A stretch of 64,000 nt of DNA from Thiomicrospira pelophila DSM 1534 (GCF_000711195.1 NZ_JOMR01000001.1:372001-436000), one strand, 5' to 3'. Numbered from the stretch's first letter, positions 52,501 to 62,944 are shown. Notes: generated by a model not told the origin, from the letters alone. A program made the numbers and translations.

Positions 52501-54034
52501 AATAATCAAATACCGAGCGAGGTTTGTGAGAGAAAACTGGAAGAGGAGCATCATCCCCCATTGAGCCGATCGCTTCTTGAGAAGACTCAGCCAGTACGCG
52601 AATAATTTGATCGCGCTCTTCAAACGTGACTTGGAAGTATTTTTGATAGGTGTCTGTTAACTGATCCGTCCAACCACGAGCCGATTCTTCACGCCCCATT
52701 TGTTCTTCAAGGCGCATATAACCTTGGTCCATCCACTGGCGGTAAGGCTTGGCGGTTTTTAAGGCATCGTCAATTTGTTGAGGCTTAAGTAGTTGACCGT
52801 TTTCGAGATCAACCGCAATGACTTGACCTGGTTTTAAGCGTCCTTTTTCCAATACGTCTTCAGGAGCATAGTCGTACACGCCGATTTCTGAAGCAAACGT
52901 AATGTGACGGTCTTTTGTGATGACATAACGTGTTGGGCGTAAGCCATTACGGTCAACACCACAAATTGCATATTTACCGGTGTTGATTACCATGCCGGCC
53001 GGACCATCCCATGGTTCCATGTGCATCGAGTTATATTCCAGGAAGGCTTTAAGATCGGCATCCATGTGGGGCACGTTCTGCCAAGCAGGTGGAATCAACA
53101 AGCGTAAAGCTTGGAAAACCGACATATCACCCATCATCAAGACTTCAAGCATGTTGTCTAAGCTATTTGAGTCTGACCCTTCTTGGGCAACTAACGGCTT
53201 TAAGTCAGCTAGGTCAGGCAGTAAAGGTGTTTCAAATTTTTTCTGACGAGCTAAAGCCCAGTTGCGGTTACCGCGAATTGTATTGAGTTCACCATTGTGG
53301 GCTAAGAAACGGAATGGTTGTGCCAAGCGCCATTGCGGCATAGTGTTGGTAGAGAAACGCTGGTGATAAGAAATCGAGGCCGATTCAAATCCAGGGTTCT
53401 GAAGGTCCAAATAAAACTCTTGAAGTTCTTTGGGCATTACTAAGCCTTTGTAAGATAAAAGCTGAGTGTTTAAAGAAGCAACGTAAAAGGTTTTGTCATT
53501 TGGTTCAATCGCCATTTCTGTTTTGCGACGTGCGCTGAATAATAGACGATTAAACTCGGCCTCAGAAACATTGGTTCCAGCATTTACATAAATTTGCTCA
53601 ATAACCGGCTCCATTGAAGCCGCTTGTTCGCCCAATACCTCTGATTTAACCGGCACTTTACGCCATCCAGCGACACTCAAACCACGTGCACTGAGTTCAG
53701 CTTCTATTGTTTGGCGTGCTTTGTCCGCAAGTGTAGGATCTTGGTTTAGGAATAGCATGCCGACAGCATAAGTATCATTTAATTGAAGCCCTAAGCTTTG
53801 CGCTTCCGTTCTTAAAAATGCGTCGGGTTTTTTAATTAAAATGCCGCAACCATCGCCCGTGCAGCAGTCGGCCGCAACACCACCGCGATGCGTCATGTTG
53901 GCAAGGGATTGAATGGCGGCCTGAACGACCCAGTGACTTGGTTTGTCGTCCATATTGGCAATAAGGCCAAAACCACAGTTTTCTTTTTCAAAGTCAGGGG
54001 AATAAAGCCCTTTTAGGGTGTTCAGTGAATTCAT
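49559..54034 (-). CDS. gltB: Glutamate synthase (NADPH), large subunit
   Basis: The 1491-aa alpha subunit that converts 2-oxoglutarate and glutamine to two glutamates. A short propeptide precedes the class II amidotransferase cysteine (Cys20 in ENCGFGLIA). The synthase domain binds FMN and one 3Fe-4S cluster through CKYLRICHLNTC, and the C-terminal beta-helix region has repeated Gly-rich turns (GKGMAGGEIVV, GATNGKLFAHGTGGERFAVRNSGA split over turns). Full length compared with the family. With GltD it assimilates ammonium. Palindrome copy 19 lies in the central domain. Confidence 0.97.
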   Translation of the reverse strand: MNSLNTLKGLYSPDFEKENCGFGLIANMDDKPSHWVVQAAIQSLANMTHRGGVAADCCTGDGCGILIKKPDAFLRTEAQSLGLQLNDTYAVGMLFLNQDPTLADKARQTIEAELSARGLSVAGWRKVPVKSEVLGEQAASMEPVIEQIYVNAGTNVSEAEFNRLLFSARRKTEMAIEPNDKTFYVASLNTQLLSYKGLVMPKELQEFYLDLQNPGFESASISYHQRFSTNTMPQWRLAQPFRFLAHNGELNTIRGNRNWALARQKKFETPLLPDLADLKPLVAQEGSDSNSLDNMLEVLMMGDMSVFQALRLLIPPAWQNVPHMDADLKAFLEYNSMHMEPWDGPAGMVINTGKYAICGVDRNGLRPTRYVITKDRHITFASEIGVYDYAPEDVLEKGRLKPGQVIAVDLENGQLLKPQQIDDALKTAKPYRQWMDQGYMRLEEQMGREESARGWTDQLTDTYQKYFQVTFEERDQIIRVLAESSQEAIGSMGDDAPLPVFSHKPRSVFDYFRQMFAQVTNPPIDPLREAIVMSLNTCFGRELNMFEEGPEHAQRLEVQSPVLSPSMMVQLRELTDPNYQQQDISLHYDATQIDLEKAIVAVCDQAVAAAKANKTLLILTDLDIQPGLVTIPAIMATGAVHHRLIREGLRTETNIIVETATARDPHHFAVLFGYGATAVYPYLAYESIQDMLRTRELDNATPVSKYIKNYRKGINKGLLKIMSKMGISTLPSYRGSQLFETVGLSTEIVSLCFPGTTNRIEGTLFEHLELDQKRLAWEAFNPRKSMQQGGLLKYVHGGEYHAYNPDVVENLRKAVQTGEQVYYDKFADLVNNRPAMTIRDMITFREGVKSIPLDEVEPLTEIYKRFDSAGISLGALSPEAHEALAIAMNRLGARSNSGEGAEDPARYGTEKMSKIKQVASGRFGVTAHYLRNAEVIQIKVAQGAKPGEGGQLPGHKVDMTIAKLRHAVPGVTLISPPPHHDIYSIEDLAQLIYDLKQVNPNALISVKLVAEPGVGTIAAGVAKAYADLITISGYDGGTGASPLTSVKYAGNPFEMGLAETHQVLRANDLRGQVILQADGGLKTGLDVIKTAILGAESFGFGTAPMIALGCKYLRICHLNTCAVGVATQDERLRKEHFIGLPEMVMHYFEFVAKETREWMAKLGVRSLKELVGRVDLLKVIDEPLTAKQRNLDLSSIITDGGVPTDKPQTVQVERNNPWDRGEIAESMVKEVLPAIEAKSGGIFNFKLVNTGRSIGARLAGEIAQRYGNDGMKSAPITLKLTGIAGQSFGVFNVDGLNLHLEGDANDYVGKGMAGGEIVVCPPTGYKFDPKYTPIVGNTCLYGATNGKLFAHGTGGERFAVRNSGAVAVVEGLGDHGCEYMTGGTVVSLGEVGVNFGAGMSGGMAFVLDQDRTLPDRLNTEMVEAIRIDTESTEEYRVYLKTLIKEYVEKTHSPWGQEVLENFSHYVGHFWLVKSLAIDIDTLFRLFGTEAA
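52149..52160. repeat. 12-bp palindrome, copy 19 (in gltB)
   Basis: Exact copy, frame Pro-Gly-Leu-Val. Confidence 0.95.
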
Positions 54035-54140
54035 AGCTTATGGTTCCTGTTAAGTCTGGCCCGTTTGGTGGCTTGTATTGGTTAAAGCACAGAGTCTTTA
54101 ACCTAATTGAGGCACTTTTTAATAATCTTTTACACGCCCC

Positions 54141-54181
54141 AAAAAATAAAAAAACGGCGCAATAGTATATATTTTTGCGCC
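54141..54181 (-). terminator. Terminator after gpmI
   Basis: On the minus strand GGCGCAA pairs with TTGCGCC over an AT-rich loop and is followed by G and a long T run. Confidence 0.8.
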
Positions 54182-54236
54182 TATCTTATCAATACCGGTA
54201 ATGTTATGTTTTAGCTTGGCTTTTGATAGCTTAGTT

Positions 54237-55793
54237 CTAGTTTTTAATACATAAAGGTTGGCCGGTCATCTCTGCTGGGATTTCAATTTCCATCATATCC
54301 AGTAGAGTTGGAATGACATCAGGTAGACTGCCGTCTTCACGCAGGTTGCAGTTTTTGTGCCCGACGTACACAAACGGTACCGGATTGGTTGTGTGTGCGG
54401 TGAGCGGGCTATTGGTGCTGTCATCCCAGAGTTGTTCGATATTGCCGTGATCAGCGGTAACGAGTAGCTCGCCATCGGCTTTATTAATGGCTTGTAAAAT
54501 GCGTCCCAGGGCCGTGTCAACCGCTTCTACAGCTAGCTTGCAAGCATCCATATTGCCGGAGTGTCCTACCATGTCTGGGTTAGCTAAGTTACAAATAAAG
54601 GTGTCATATTTGCCGGATTGAATCGCTTCACAAAGCTTGTCGGCCACTTCTACTACACTCATTTCTGGTTGTAAGTCATAGGTAGCCACTTTGGGAGACG
54701 GGATTAAAATACGATCTTCTCCTTTGTTAGGAGCTTCTATGCCGCCATTTAAAAAGAAGGTGACGTGAGCGTATTTCTCGGTTTCGGCAATGCGAAGTTG
54801 AGTTAGGCCTTTTTTTGAGACCCATTCGCCAAAGGTATTGATCAGCTTCGTAGGGCGGTAGGCGATGCTTACATCAAAGTTTTTGTTGTATTCGGTTAAG
54901 GTAACGAAGTCGCTTAGGACAGGGGTCACGTCTCGATGAAAATCCGCGAAATCTTTTTCAATAAAGGCACGTGTAAGTTGGCGGGCCCGATCCGAACGAT
55001 AGTTCATAAAGATAATGGCGTCACCATCTTTCACTTTTACGGGCTTACCACTTTTGCGTAGGACGCTTGTGGCTTGGATAAATTCATCCGTTTCACCGCG
55101 TTCGTAAGCGTTGGTAATAGCTTCTTTGGCTGAGTTTGCAGTGTATTCGGATTTGCCGGCACTAATAACATCAAACGCTTTTTGCACACGCTCCCAGCGG
55201 TTATCTCGATCCAAAGCGAAATAACGACCGGTGATTGAGGCGATACGTCCGCCGCCAATTTCTTTCATATGGGTTTCGATTTCTTTGATATAGCCTTGTG
55301 CGCTTTCAGGTGCGGTATCGCGACCATCTGTAAAAACGTGTAAGTAGGCCTTTGCACCGCGTCTAACCGCCAGTGTTAAGGCCGCTTTTATATGGCTGAT
55401 GTGCGAATGAACACCGCCGTCTGAAAGGAGGCCCATAATATGAACAGCTCGGCCGCGAGATGTGGCGTTATCTATAGCGTGAACAAAAGCGCTGTTCTCA
55501 AAAAAAGAACCGTCCTCAATAGATTTTTGGATGCGAGTCAGTTCTTGATAAACCACGCGCCCAGCGCCTAAGTTTAAGTGTCCCACTTCGGAGTTGCCCA
55601 TTTGGCCGTGTGGTAGACCAACATTAAGCCCAGATGTGTGGATTAGTGTATGAGGATGTTTGGCAAGTAGTTCATCCCAGTTTGGGGTGTTGGCCTGAGC
55701 GATGGCGTTATGTTCAAATTTTTCGCTATGGCCCCATCCGTCAAGGATGATTAAGCCAGTTGGTCGATGTTGAGGTTTTGCTGTCTTGCTCAT
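54237..55793 (-). CDS. gpmI: 2,3-bisphosphoglycerate-independent phosphoglycerate mutase
   Basis: Interconverts 3- and 2-phosphoglycerate in glycolysis and gluconeogenesis, Mn-dependent, 518 aa. The phosphoryl-accepting serine is in QMGNSEVGHLNLGAGR, and alkaline-phosphatase-type metal motifs are seen in LLVTADHGNIE and NPDMVGHSGN. It is divergent from the rhodanese-grxC-secB-gpsA operon, an arrangement known from other gammaproteobacteria. Confidence 0.97.
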   Translation of the reverse strand: MSKTAKPQHRPTGLIILDGWGHSEKFEHNAIAQANTPNWDELLAKHPHTLIHTSGLNVGLPHGQMGNSEVGHLNLGAGRVVYQELTRIQKSIEDGSFFENSAFVHAIDNATSRGRAVHIMGLLSDGGVHSHISHIKAALTLAVRRGAKAYLHVFTDGRDTAPESAQGYIKEIETHMKEIGGGRIASITGRYFALDRDNRWERVQKAFDVISAGKSEYTANSAKEAITNAYERGETDEFIQATSVLRKSGKPVKVKDGDAIIFMNYRSDRARQLTRAFIEKDFADFHRDVTPVLSDFVTLTEYNKNFDVSIAYRPTKLINTFGEWVSKKGLTQLRIAETEKYAHVTFFLNGGIEAPNKGEDRILIPSPKVATYDLQPEMSVVEVADKLCEAIQSGKYDTFICNLANPDMVGHSGNMDACKLAVEAVDTALGRILQAINKADGELLVTADHGNIEQLWDDSTNSPLTAHTTNPVPFVYVGHKNCNLREDGSLPDVIPTLLDMMEIEIPAEMTGQPLCIKN

Positions 55794-55897
55794 GGGGTGT
55801 CCTACATAAGATAAATTATAAAATTATCGTTCATTGTAGCGGCTTTCGCTGTTAAAATCATCAGGTTTGCAAGTTTGTCATAGTAAGGAATCACCTA

Positions 55898-56347
55898 ATG
55901 TTTATTGAATTCGTCCAGCAGGAGTTTTTGCTCTTTATCGCATTGGGCATAATCGCGATTATGTTGTTGTATAGTTATGTCGGTGACCGTTTTTTAGGCT
56001 ACAAGCAGGTTTCGCCAGAGGAGGCTACTCGCCTATACAATCAGGGCGCGCTTGTAATAGATGTGCGCACCGATTCGGAATATAAAACGGGTTTTATCGG
56101 TGAAGCGCGCCATATTCCGGTAGCTGATCTTAAAGCTAAGGCGGCGAGCTTAAGTGCGCATAAAGATAAGAATATATTGCTTTACTGCCAGACTGGCGCG
56201 CGCTCAGCATCGGCCGCGAACACTTTAGTTAAAGAAGGTTTTACCCAGGTTTTTAACCTAAGGGGCGGCATTATGGCTTGGAAAATGTCTGGTTTACCGC
56301 TTAATCAGCCGGTATCGCGTAAAACACGTCGTAAAAGCAAGGTTTGA
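55898..56347 (+). CDS. Membrane-anchored rhodanese-like protein (YibN type)
   Basis: A 149-aa protein with an N-terminal transmembrane helix (about 10-30) and one rhodanese domain (about 38-135). The active-site cysteine is in LLYCQTGARS. It may transfer sulfane sulfur on the cytoplasmic face of the membrane. It starts the rhodanese-grxC-secB-gpsA operon, a block matching E. coli yibN-grxC-secB-gpsA. In a probable sulfur oxidiser a role in sulfur trafficking is possible but not shown. Confidence 0.92.
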   Translation: MFIEFVQQEFLLFIALGIIAIMLLYSYVGDRFLGYKQVSPEEATRLYNQGALVIDVRTDSEYKTGFIGEARHIPVADLKAKAASLSAHKDKNILLYCQTGARSASAANTLVKEGFTQVFNLRGGIMAWKMSGLPLNQPVSRKTRRKSKV

Positions 56348-56350
56348 GTT

Positions 56351-56605
56351 ATGAGTGAAATTATTGTTTATGCTAATCAATCATGTCCTTTTTGTGTTCG
56401 TGCACGCAAGTTATTGGATGCCAAGGGTTTGGATTACGAGTTAATTGATGTCACGGGGTCGCCAGATTTATGGTCTCAAATGGAGGCCCGATCGGGTCGT
56501 AATACCATCCCGCAGGTGTTTGTCAAAGGCCAGCATGTGGGCGGGTTTGATGATTTATATGACGCTGATCAGTCAGGTCGGTTAGATGAAATGTTAAAAG
56601 GATAA
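56351..56605 (+). CDS. grxC: Glutaredoxin 3
   Basis: An 84-aa glutathione-dependent disulfide reductase. The dithiol active site CPFC is at residues 12-15, followed by the glutathione-binding TIPQVF and GGFDDL. It starts 3 nt after the rhodanese stop and lies 5 nt before secB, clearly within one operon. Confidence 0.96.
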   Translation: MSEIIVYANQSCPFCVRARKLLDAKGLDYELIDVTGSPDLWSQMEARSGRNTIPQVFVKGQHVGGFDDLYDADQSGRLDEMLKG

Positions 56606-56610
56606 GACGC

Positions 56611-57069
56611 ATGTCTGAGACAACTGAAAAGAGCTTTATCATCCGTAAGGTTTATACTAAAAATGTGTCGTTTGAGGCACCGAATTCGCCGCAAATTTTT
56701 ACACTAGAATTTGATCCTAAAATGGATGTGACGCTAAACGTTGAAAGTTTTAAGATTGAAGAGTCGCTTTATCACGCACTTATTCGCTTAACAGTAACGG
56801 TAAAGGTTGAAGATAAAACCGCGTTTTTGTGTGAAGTAGAGCAAGCGGGTATTTTTGTTCTAACTGGTTTTGATGATAATGAACTTAGTTATATGCTAGG
56901 CAGTCACTGTCCAAATGCCTTATTCCCATTTGCGCGTGAAGCAGTGTCGGATCTTGTCGTGCGCGGAGGTTTTCCTCAGCTACTGGTTGATCCGGTTAAT
57001 TTTGATGCTTTGTATGCAGATCATATGCAGCAGCGTCAGGTGCAACAGTCTGAATCAGAAGCTAATTAG
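56611..57069 (+). CDS. secB: Protein-export chaperone SecB
   Basis: A 152-aa cytoplasmic chaperone that keeps precursors unfolded and hands them to SecA. The conserved IRKVYTKNVSFEAPN start and the C-terminal region LFPFAREAVSDLVVRGGFPQLLVDPVNFDALY (split over strand and helix) are diagnostic. It lies between grxC and gpsA, as in E. coli. Confidence 0.97.
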   Translation: MSETTEKSFIIRKVYTKNVSFEAPNSPQIFTLEFDPKMDVTLNVESFKIEESLYHALIRLTVTVKVEDKTAFLCEVEQAGIFVLTGFDDNELSYMLGSHCPNALFPFAREAVSDLVVRGGFPQLLVDPVNFDALYADHMQQRQVQQSESEAN

Positions 57070-57077
57070 AAGTCGTT

Positions 57078-58079
57078 ATGTCAGAGATTGCCGTATTAGG
57101 AGCCGGGGCATGGGGAACAGCACTAGCCATTCATTTGGCGAAAGCGGGTCACAGGGTAAATTTGTGGGCGCATAGTGCCACCCATGCAGAACAAATGGAG
57201 TTGCAGCGAGAAAATACGCGTTATTTAGCGGGTTTTACATTGCCACCAGGCCTGGTGGTAACGCATCATTTAGAAATTGCATTAAAAAACTCTAAAGCAG
57301 TTTTATTGGTGGTGCCTAGTGATGCATTTTCGGGTGTCTTAAAGCAGGTTTCAAGTATTCTCGAAACGGCGCCGACTTACTTAGCTTGGGCGACAAAAGG
57401 TTTTGAGCCAGAACAGCATCGTTTATTGCATCAAGTGGTACAGGATGAGTTGGGGATTGATACACCAGTGGCTGTGCTGTCAGGCCCGACTTTTGCGGAT
57501 GAAGTCGCGCAAGGTTTACCAACGGCGATGGTGAGTGCATCACCACAAGATGAGCAGGCCCAGTTTTGGGCGGACGCGTTTCATTATGACCGTTTTCGTG
57601 TTTATACCCAGGCCGATATCGCCGGAGTTGAAGTCGGAGGTGCCTATAAAAACATCATGGCGATTGCGACAGGTGTTAGTGATGGTTTAGGCTTGGGTGC
57701 AAATGCGCGTGCCGCCCTTATTTCTCGAGGCATGGCTGAAATGATGCGTTTTGGTTCTATTTATAAGGCGTTGCCTGAAACCTTAATGGGATTGGCGGGT
57801 TTGGGGGATTTGGTTTTAACTTGTACGGATGATTTGTCACGCAACCGTCGCTTTGGTTTACGGTTGGCACAGTCTGGCAAGTCGGCTTTGCAAGTCCAAC
57901 AAGAAATTGGGCAAGTGGTTGAAGGGGTCAAGGCGGTTAAGGTGGTGAAATACCTGGCCGATAAACATCAGTTAGATTTACCTATCATGCAACAAGTATA
58001 TGCGCTTGTTATGCAGGAAATCACCCCAAAACAAGCCGTGTCGCAACTATTATCTCGGACGTCTAGATCGGAAGCCTAG
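57078..58079 (+). CDS. gpsA: Glycerol-3-phosphate dehydrogenase [NAD(P)+]
   Basis: Makes sn-glycerol 3-phosphate for phospholipid synthesis; 333 aa. The nucleotide-binding GAGAWGTALAIHLA is at the N-terminus, the catalytic lysine region is VEVGGAYKNIMAIATGVSDGLG split over two elements, and GLGDLVLTCT with SRNRRFG follows. It ends the operon. Palindrome copy 20 lies near the start. Confidence 0.97.
   Translation: MSEIAVLGAGAWGTALAIHLAKAGHRVNLWAHSATHAEQMELQRENTRYLAGFTLPPGLVVTHHLEIALKNSKAVLLVVPSDAFSGVLKQVSSILETAPTYLAWATKGFEPEQHRLLHQVVQDELGIDTPVAVLSGPTFADEVAQGLPTAMVSASPQDEQAQFWADAFHYDRFRVYTQADIAGVEVGGAYKNIMAIATGVSDGLGLGANARAALISRGMAEMMRFGSIYKALPETLMGLAGLGDLVLTCTDDLSRNRRFGLRLAQSGKSALQVQQEIGQVVEGVKAVKVVKYLADKHQLDLPIMQQVYALVMQEITPKQAVSQLLSRTSRSEA
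57245..57256. repeat. 12-bp palindrome, copy 20 (in gpsA)
   Basis: Exact copy extended to 16 bp (57243-57258 reads CACCAGG...), frame Pro-Gly-Leu-Val. No exact copy follows in the remaining 6.7 kb. Confidence 0.93.
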
Positions 58080-58103
58080 CTTTTGGCTTTTTTAGAATTA
58101 GTT

Positions 58104-58574
58104 TTATTTGCTGGATAGGTCGGCATAGTCAAGTTGTCGCCATGCTTCGTAGGCCATAATGGAAACCGCATTCGCTAAATTAAGACTGCGCGCGCCATTT
58201 TTCATGGGAATTCGTAATCTTTGTTCGGGGGTAATTTGCTCTAACACCTCGCTTGGCAACCCTCGACTTTCTGGACCGAATAGAAATGCGTCTCCATGTT
58301 GGTATTTAGGCTGGCTATGCGACAGTGTACCCTTGGTGGTTAACGCAAAAACACGTTTAATTTTATGGCTGTTAAGGCAGGTATCAAGGTCCGAATGTTC
58401 ATAAACATTCGCCAGTTCATGGTAGTCCAAGCCCGCTCGACGCACCCGTTTTTCGCTGAGGTCAAACGAGAATGGATGAATTAAATGCAAATAAGCACCC
58501 ATGTTGGCACTTAAACGAATTAAGGCTCCGGTGTTTTGCGGGATTTCAGGCTCGTATAAAATAATATGTAACAT
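58104..58574 (-). CDS. trmL: tRNA (cytidine/uridine-34-2'-O)-methyltransferase TrmL
   Basis: A 156-aa SPOUT-class methyltransferase that modifies the wobble base of leucine tRNAs. The three SpoU motifs are visible: NTGALIRLSANMGA, LFGPESRGLP and RIPMKNGARSLNLANAVSIMAYEAWR (split at the knot). It is convergent with gpsA and divergent from pyrD, whose start lies only 17 nt away. Confidence 0.95.
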   Translation of the reverse strand: MLHIILYEPEIPQNTGALIRLSANMGAYLHLIHPFSFDLSEKRVRRAGLDYHELANVYEHSDLDTCLNSHKIKRVFALTTKGTLSHSQPKYQHGDAFLFGPESRGLPSEVLEQITPEQRLRIPMKNGARSLNLANAVSIMAYEAWRQLDYADLSSK

Positions 58575-58591
58575 AATGATTAGGTGACGTC

Positions 58592-59536
58592 GTGGTTGAT
58601 TTATCCGTTAATATTTGTGGTGTTCAATGTAATTCACCTGTTGCCATGGCTTCCGGTAATGCCGGTTATGGCCTTGAGTATCAAGCGGTTTCAGGTTTTA
58701 GTAACCGTGATGTTGGTGCCGTATTTTTAAAGGGCACCACGCTTGAGCCAAAGCTGGGTAATAAGCCAGAACGTGTATGGGAGACGCCGAACGGGTTGTT
58801 AAACTCAATCGGGCTTCAGAATCCCGGGGTGGATTATGTGATAAACCACCTATTGACGCAACTGGATTATTCACAAACCCAGTTTTTTGCGAATGTATCG
58901 GGCTCAAGTATTGAGGAGTATGCAGAAGTCTGTAAGCGTTTTGATGACACGCCCTTAGCGGGTTTAGAGATAAATATATCGTGCCCTAATGTTAAAAAAG
59001 GCGGGGCGGCTTTTGGCAACGATCCTGATATGGCGGCGAGAGTGGTTGAGGCTTGTCGACAAAGTACGACAAAGCCTTTAATTGTAAAGCTATCCCCTAA
59101 TCAAACGGATATTGCAGAAGGCGCTCGACGCGTGGTTGATGCCGGAGCAGACGCGTTATCGGCCATTAATACTTTGATGGGTATGTCAGTCAATATTAAC
59201 ACTTGGCACCCAGACCTAGGGAATAACCAGGGTGGCTTGTCGGGAGCGGCGATTAAGCCTGTTGCGTTATTAAAAGTGCACCAAGTGTATCAAGTAGCCA
59301 AGCAACACGGCATTCCTATAATTGCACTAGGCGGAATAAGTTGTGCTGAAGATGCCATTGAATTTATGTTAGCAGGAGCTTCGATGGTCGCTGTGGGAAC
59401 GGCGCTTGCAAAAGATCCACTTTTGATTAAGAAGATGAATAAAGATATTACTCGTTATTTAACCAAGCGTGGCATGCAGTCAGTTAGTGACTTGACAGGT
59501 AAGCTTGAGTTAAATAGCGATACCGTTTTGTGTTGA
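58592..59536 (+). CDS. pyrD: Dihydroorotate dehydrogenase, class 1B catalytic subunit type
   Basis: Oxidises dihydroorotate to orotate in pyrimidine synthesis; cytoplasmic FMN enzyme, 314 aa. The catalytic base is a cysteine in NISCPNVKKGGAAFG, the mark of class 1 (class 2 uses serine). The overall pattern (PVAMASGNAGYG, ISCAEDAIEFMLAGASMVAVGTA) matches class 1B, which normally pairs with the iron-sulfur flavoprotein PyrK. No pyrK is adjacent. Most gammaproteobacteria use the membrane-linked class 2. The start is a GTG at 58592 with AGGTGA before it. Confidence 0.92.
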   Translation: MVDLSVNICGVQCNSPVAMASGNAGYGLEYQAVSGFSNRDVGAVFLKGTTLEPKLGNKPERVWETPNGLLNSIGLQNPGVDYVINHLLTQLDYSQTQFFANVSGSSIEEYAEVCKRFDDTPLAGLEINISCPNVKKGGAAFGNDPDMAARVVEACRQSTTKPLIVKLSPNQTDIAEGARRVVDAGADALSAINTLMGMSVNINTWHPDLGNNQGGLSGAAIKPVALLKVHQVYQVAKQHGIPIIALGGISCAEDAIEFMLAGASMVAVGTALAKDPLLIKKMNKDITRYLTKRGMQSVSDLTGKLELNSDTVLC

Positions 59537-59568
59537 AAAATTGAATTAGTGAAATTTAGAGAGTGAAA

Positions 59569-60762
59569 ATGTTATCAATTGATGAACAGTTGGCCGTGAT
59601 CAAGCGCGGAGCAGAGGAAATTCTAGTTGAGTCAGAGCTAATCGAAAAGTTAAAGCTCGGACGTCCTTTAATTGTGAAAGCCGGCTTTGATCCAACCGCG
59701 CCAGACTTGCACTTAGGTCATACGGTGCTTATTAATAAGTTGAAGCAATTTCAGGACATGGGTCATGAAATTCACTTTTTGATCGGGGACTTTACCGCCA
59801 TGATCGGAGACCCGACTGGAAAGAGTGCGACTCGACCACCACTGTCAGCTGAAGCGATTGCGCAAAATGCGCAAACTTATCAAGATCAGGTGTTTAAGAT
59901 TCTTGATCCGTCTAAAACCAAGGTGGTCTTTAATTCAGCTTGGTTTAATAATGTTAGTGCCGCAGATATGATTAAGTTGGCGGCGACGTCGACCGTGGCT
60001 CGAATGCTTGAGCGTAATGACTTTGAGGATCGTTACCGATCTGGAACACCTATTGCCATTCATGAGTTTCTATATCCATTAGTGCAGGGTTATGACTCTG
60101 TGGTGATGGAAGCGGATATTGAGCTGGGCGGTACTGATCAAAAGTTCAATCTTTTAATGGGGCGTCAATTGCAACACCATTATGGTAAGAAGCCACAGGT
60201 GACACTTACTATGCCGATACTTGAAGGTTTGGATGGTGTGCAAAAAATGTCTAAATCACTGAATAACTATATAGGCATTCAGGATCAGCCAAATGACATG
60301 TTCGGAAAGATTATGTCTGTATCAGATGATTTGATGTGGCGCTATTTTGAACTTTTAAGCTTTGAAAGTCTTGAAGTTATCGCTCAACATAAGCAGGCTG
60401 TTGAGCAGGGTGAGAACCCGCGTAATATTAAGGTTAAGTTAGCCATGGAGTTGGTGGCGCGTTTTCACTCAACCGAATCCGCGCAGTCTGCATTAAATGA
60501 TTTTGAAACACGGTTTTCTAAAAACGCCATCCCGGATGATATGCCGGAGTTCGTATTTAATACCGAGATGCCGCTCGCTAATTTGTTAAAAGAAGCAGGC
60601 CTGGTACCAACCACTTCAGAAGCGCATCGCATGATTAAGCAGGGTGCGGTTAAATTAAACGGCGAGCGATTAGATGATGGACGCCAAGTGTTCTCAAATA
60701 TTACAAAGCAAGTTTTTCAAGTCGGTAAGCGTAAATTTGCACGTATAACGGTTGCGAACTAG
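59569..60762 (+). CDS. tyrS: Tyrosyl-tRNA synthetase
   Basis: Charges tRNA-Tyr; 397 aa from ATG 59569 (a GTG at 59563 is a less likely start). Class I signature motifs are HLGH in [17 protein letters not shown] and KMSKS in [13 protein letters not shown]. The C-terminal S4 RNA-binding domain occupies about 335-397 ([30 protein letters not shown] over two strands). It belongs to the TyrZ-like group found in Haemophilus and others. A one-mismatch palindrome lies near the 3' end. The rrn operon follows. Confidence 0.96.
   Translation: MLSIDEQLAVIKRGAEEILVESELIEKLKLGRPLIVKAGFDPTAPDLHLGHTVLINKLKQFQDMGHEIHFLIGDFTAMIGDPTGKSATRPPLSAEAIAQNAQTYQDQVFKILDPSKTKVVFNSAWFNNVSAADMIKLAATSTVARMLERNDFEDRYRSGTPIAIHEFLYPLVQGYDSVVMEADIELGGTDQKFNLLMGRQLQHHYGKKPQVTLTMPILEGLDGVQKMSKSLNNYIGIQDQPNDMFGKIMSVSDDLMWRYFELLSFESLEVIAQHKQAVEQGENPRNIKVKLAMELVARFHSTESAQSALNDFETRFSKNAIPDDMPEFVFNTEMPLANLLKEAGLVPTTSEAHRMIKQGAVKLNGERLDDGRQVFSNITKQVFQVGKRKFARITVAN
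60594..60605. repeat. Palindrome variant AGCAGGCCTGGT in tyrS
   Basis: One-mismatch copy, frame Ala-Gly-Leu-Val. Confidence 0.6.
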
Positions 60763-60994
60763 CTGTAAGGCTTCTGACTAAAACCCTGGCGAAGCCATAA
60801 AACTGTTAAAAAATCTGTGGATAAGTATTGGGTAACTAGGTCATAAGCTGAGTTTATTAAAAAAAGCATCATTTTTATGAAAAAACAGTTGCAAGCAAGC
60901 GGGGAGTCTGTAGAATACGCCTCACTTCGCAGCCAAGGGTTGTGAAGGAGAAAAAAACGCAGTTGAGAAGTGAAAAATAAATTGAAAAATTTGA

Positions 60995-61023
60995 TTGACA
61001 CATCTCGCTGAGATGGCTAGAAT
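60995..61023 (+). promoter_or_regulatory. Ribosomal RNA operon promoter with a dyad in the spacer
   Basis: Perfect TTGACA (60995-61000), a 17-nt spacer and TAGAAT (61018-61023). AT-rich DNA upstream (60970-60992) looks like an UP element. The spacer contains the perfect inverted repeat CATCTC-GCT-GAGATG (61001-61015). The rest of 60763-61227 holds only the leader; I see no gene there. Confidence 0.85.
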
Positions 61024-61069
61024 AGCCGGCTTGCTAAGAGCGAAAGCGACAAGCAAAACGAATTAAGAA

Positions 61070-61080
61070 GTTCTTTAAAA
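61070..61080 (+). promoter_or_regulatory. boxA-like antitermination site in 16S leader
   Basis: GTTCTTTAAAA resembles the rrn boxA core (GCTCTTTAA) and precedes the 16S processing stem. Confidence 0.65.
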
Positions 61081-61085
61081 ATCAG

Positions 61086-61108
61086 GTAATTCAGAGATAA
61101 TTTATGTG
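61086..61108 (+). other. 5' arm of pre-16S processing stem
   Basis: Pairs with 62801-62823 over 23 bp with a single U-G wobble, the RNase III processing stem around 16S rRNA. Confidence 0.85.
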
Positions 61109-61227
61109 GAAGTTCACTGAGTGAGCGGAGGCAAAAATTAACTCGAAACGACAAATGAAGTATAGGTAGAAGAAATTCTTCCATGTTAACTTTGTCAATT
61201 CCGAGTGTTATAAAAATGTTCAAGATT

Positions 61228-62769
<1,542 letters not shown>

Positions 62770-62800
62770 AAGAAAAGCTAAAGCGAACTCTTTGAGCTTT

Positions 62801-62823
62801 CACATAAATTGTCTCTGAATTAC
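62801..62823 (+). other. 3' arm of pre-16S processing stem
   Basis: Partner of 61086-61108. Confidence 0.85.
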
Positions 62824-62867
62824 AGATAAAAAGAACACGCCTGGGTGCAGCTCAGGACACAAGACCT

Positions 62868-62944
<77 letters not shown>

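Noticed and set aside
60759-61223. Open frames on the minus strand between tyrS and 16S rRNA
   Set aside because: They run antisense through the rrn promoter and leader and resemble no protein.
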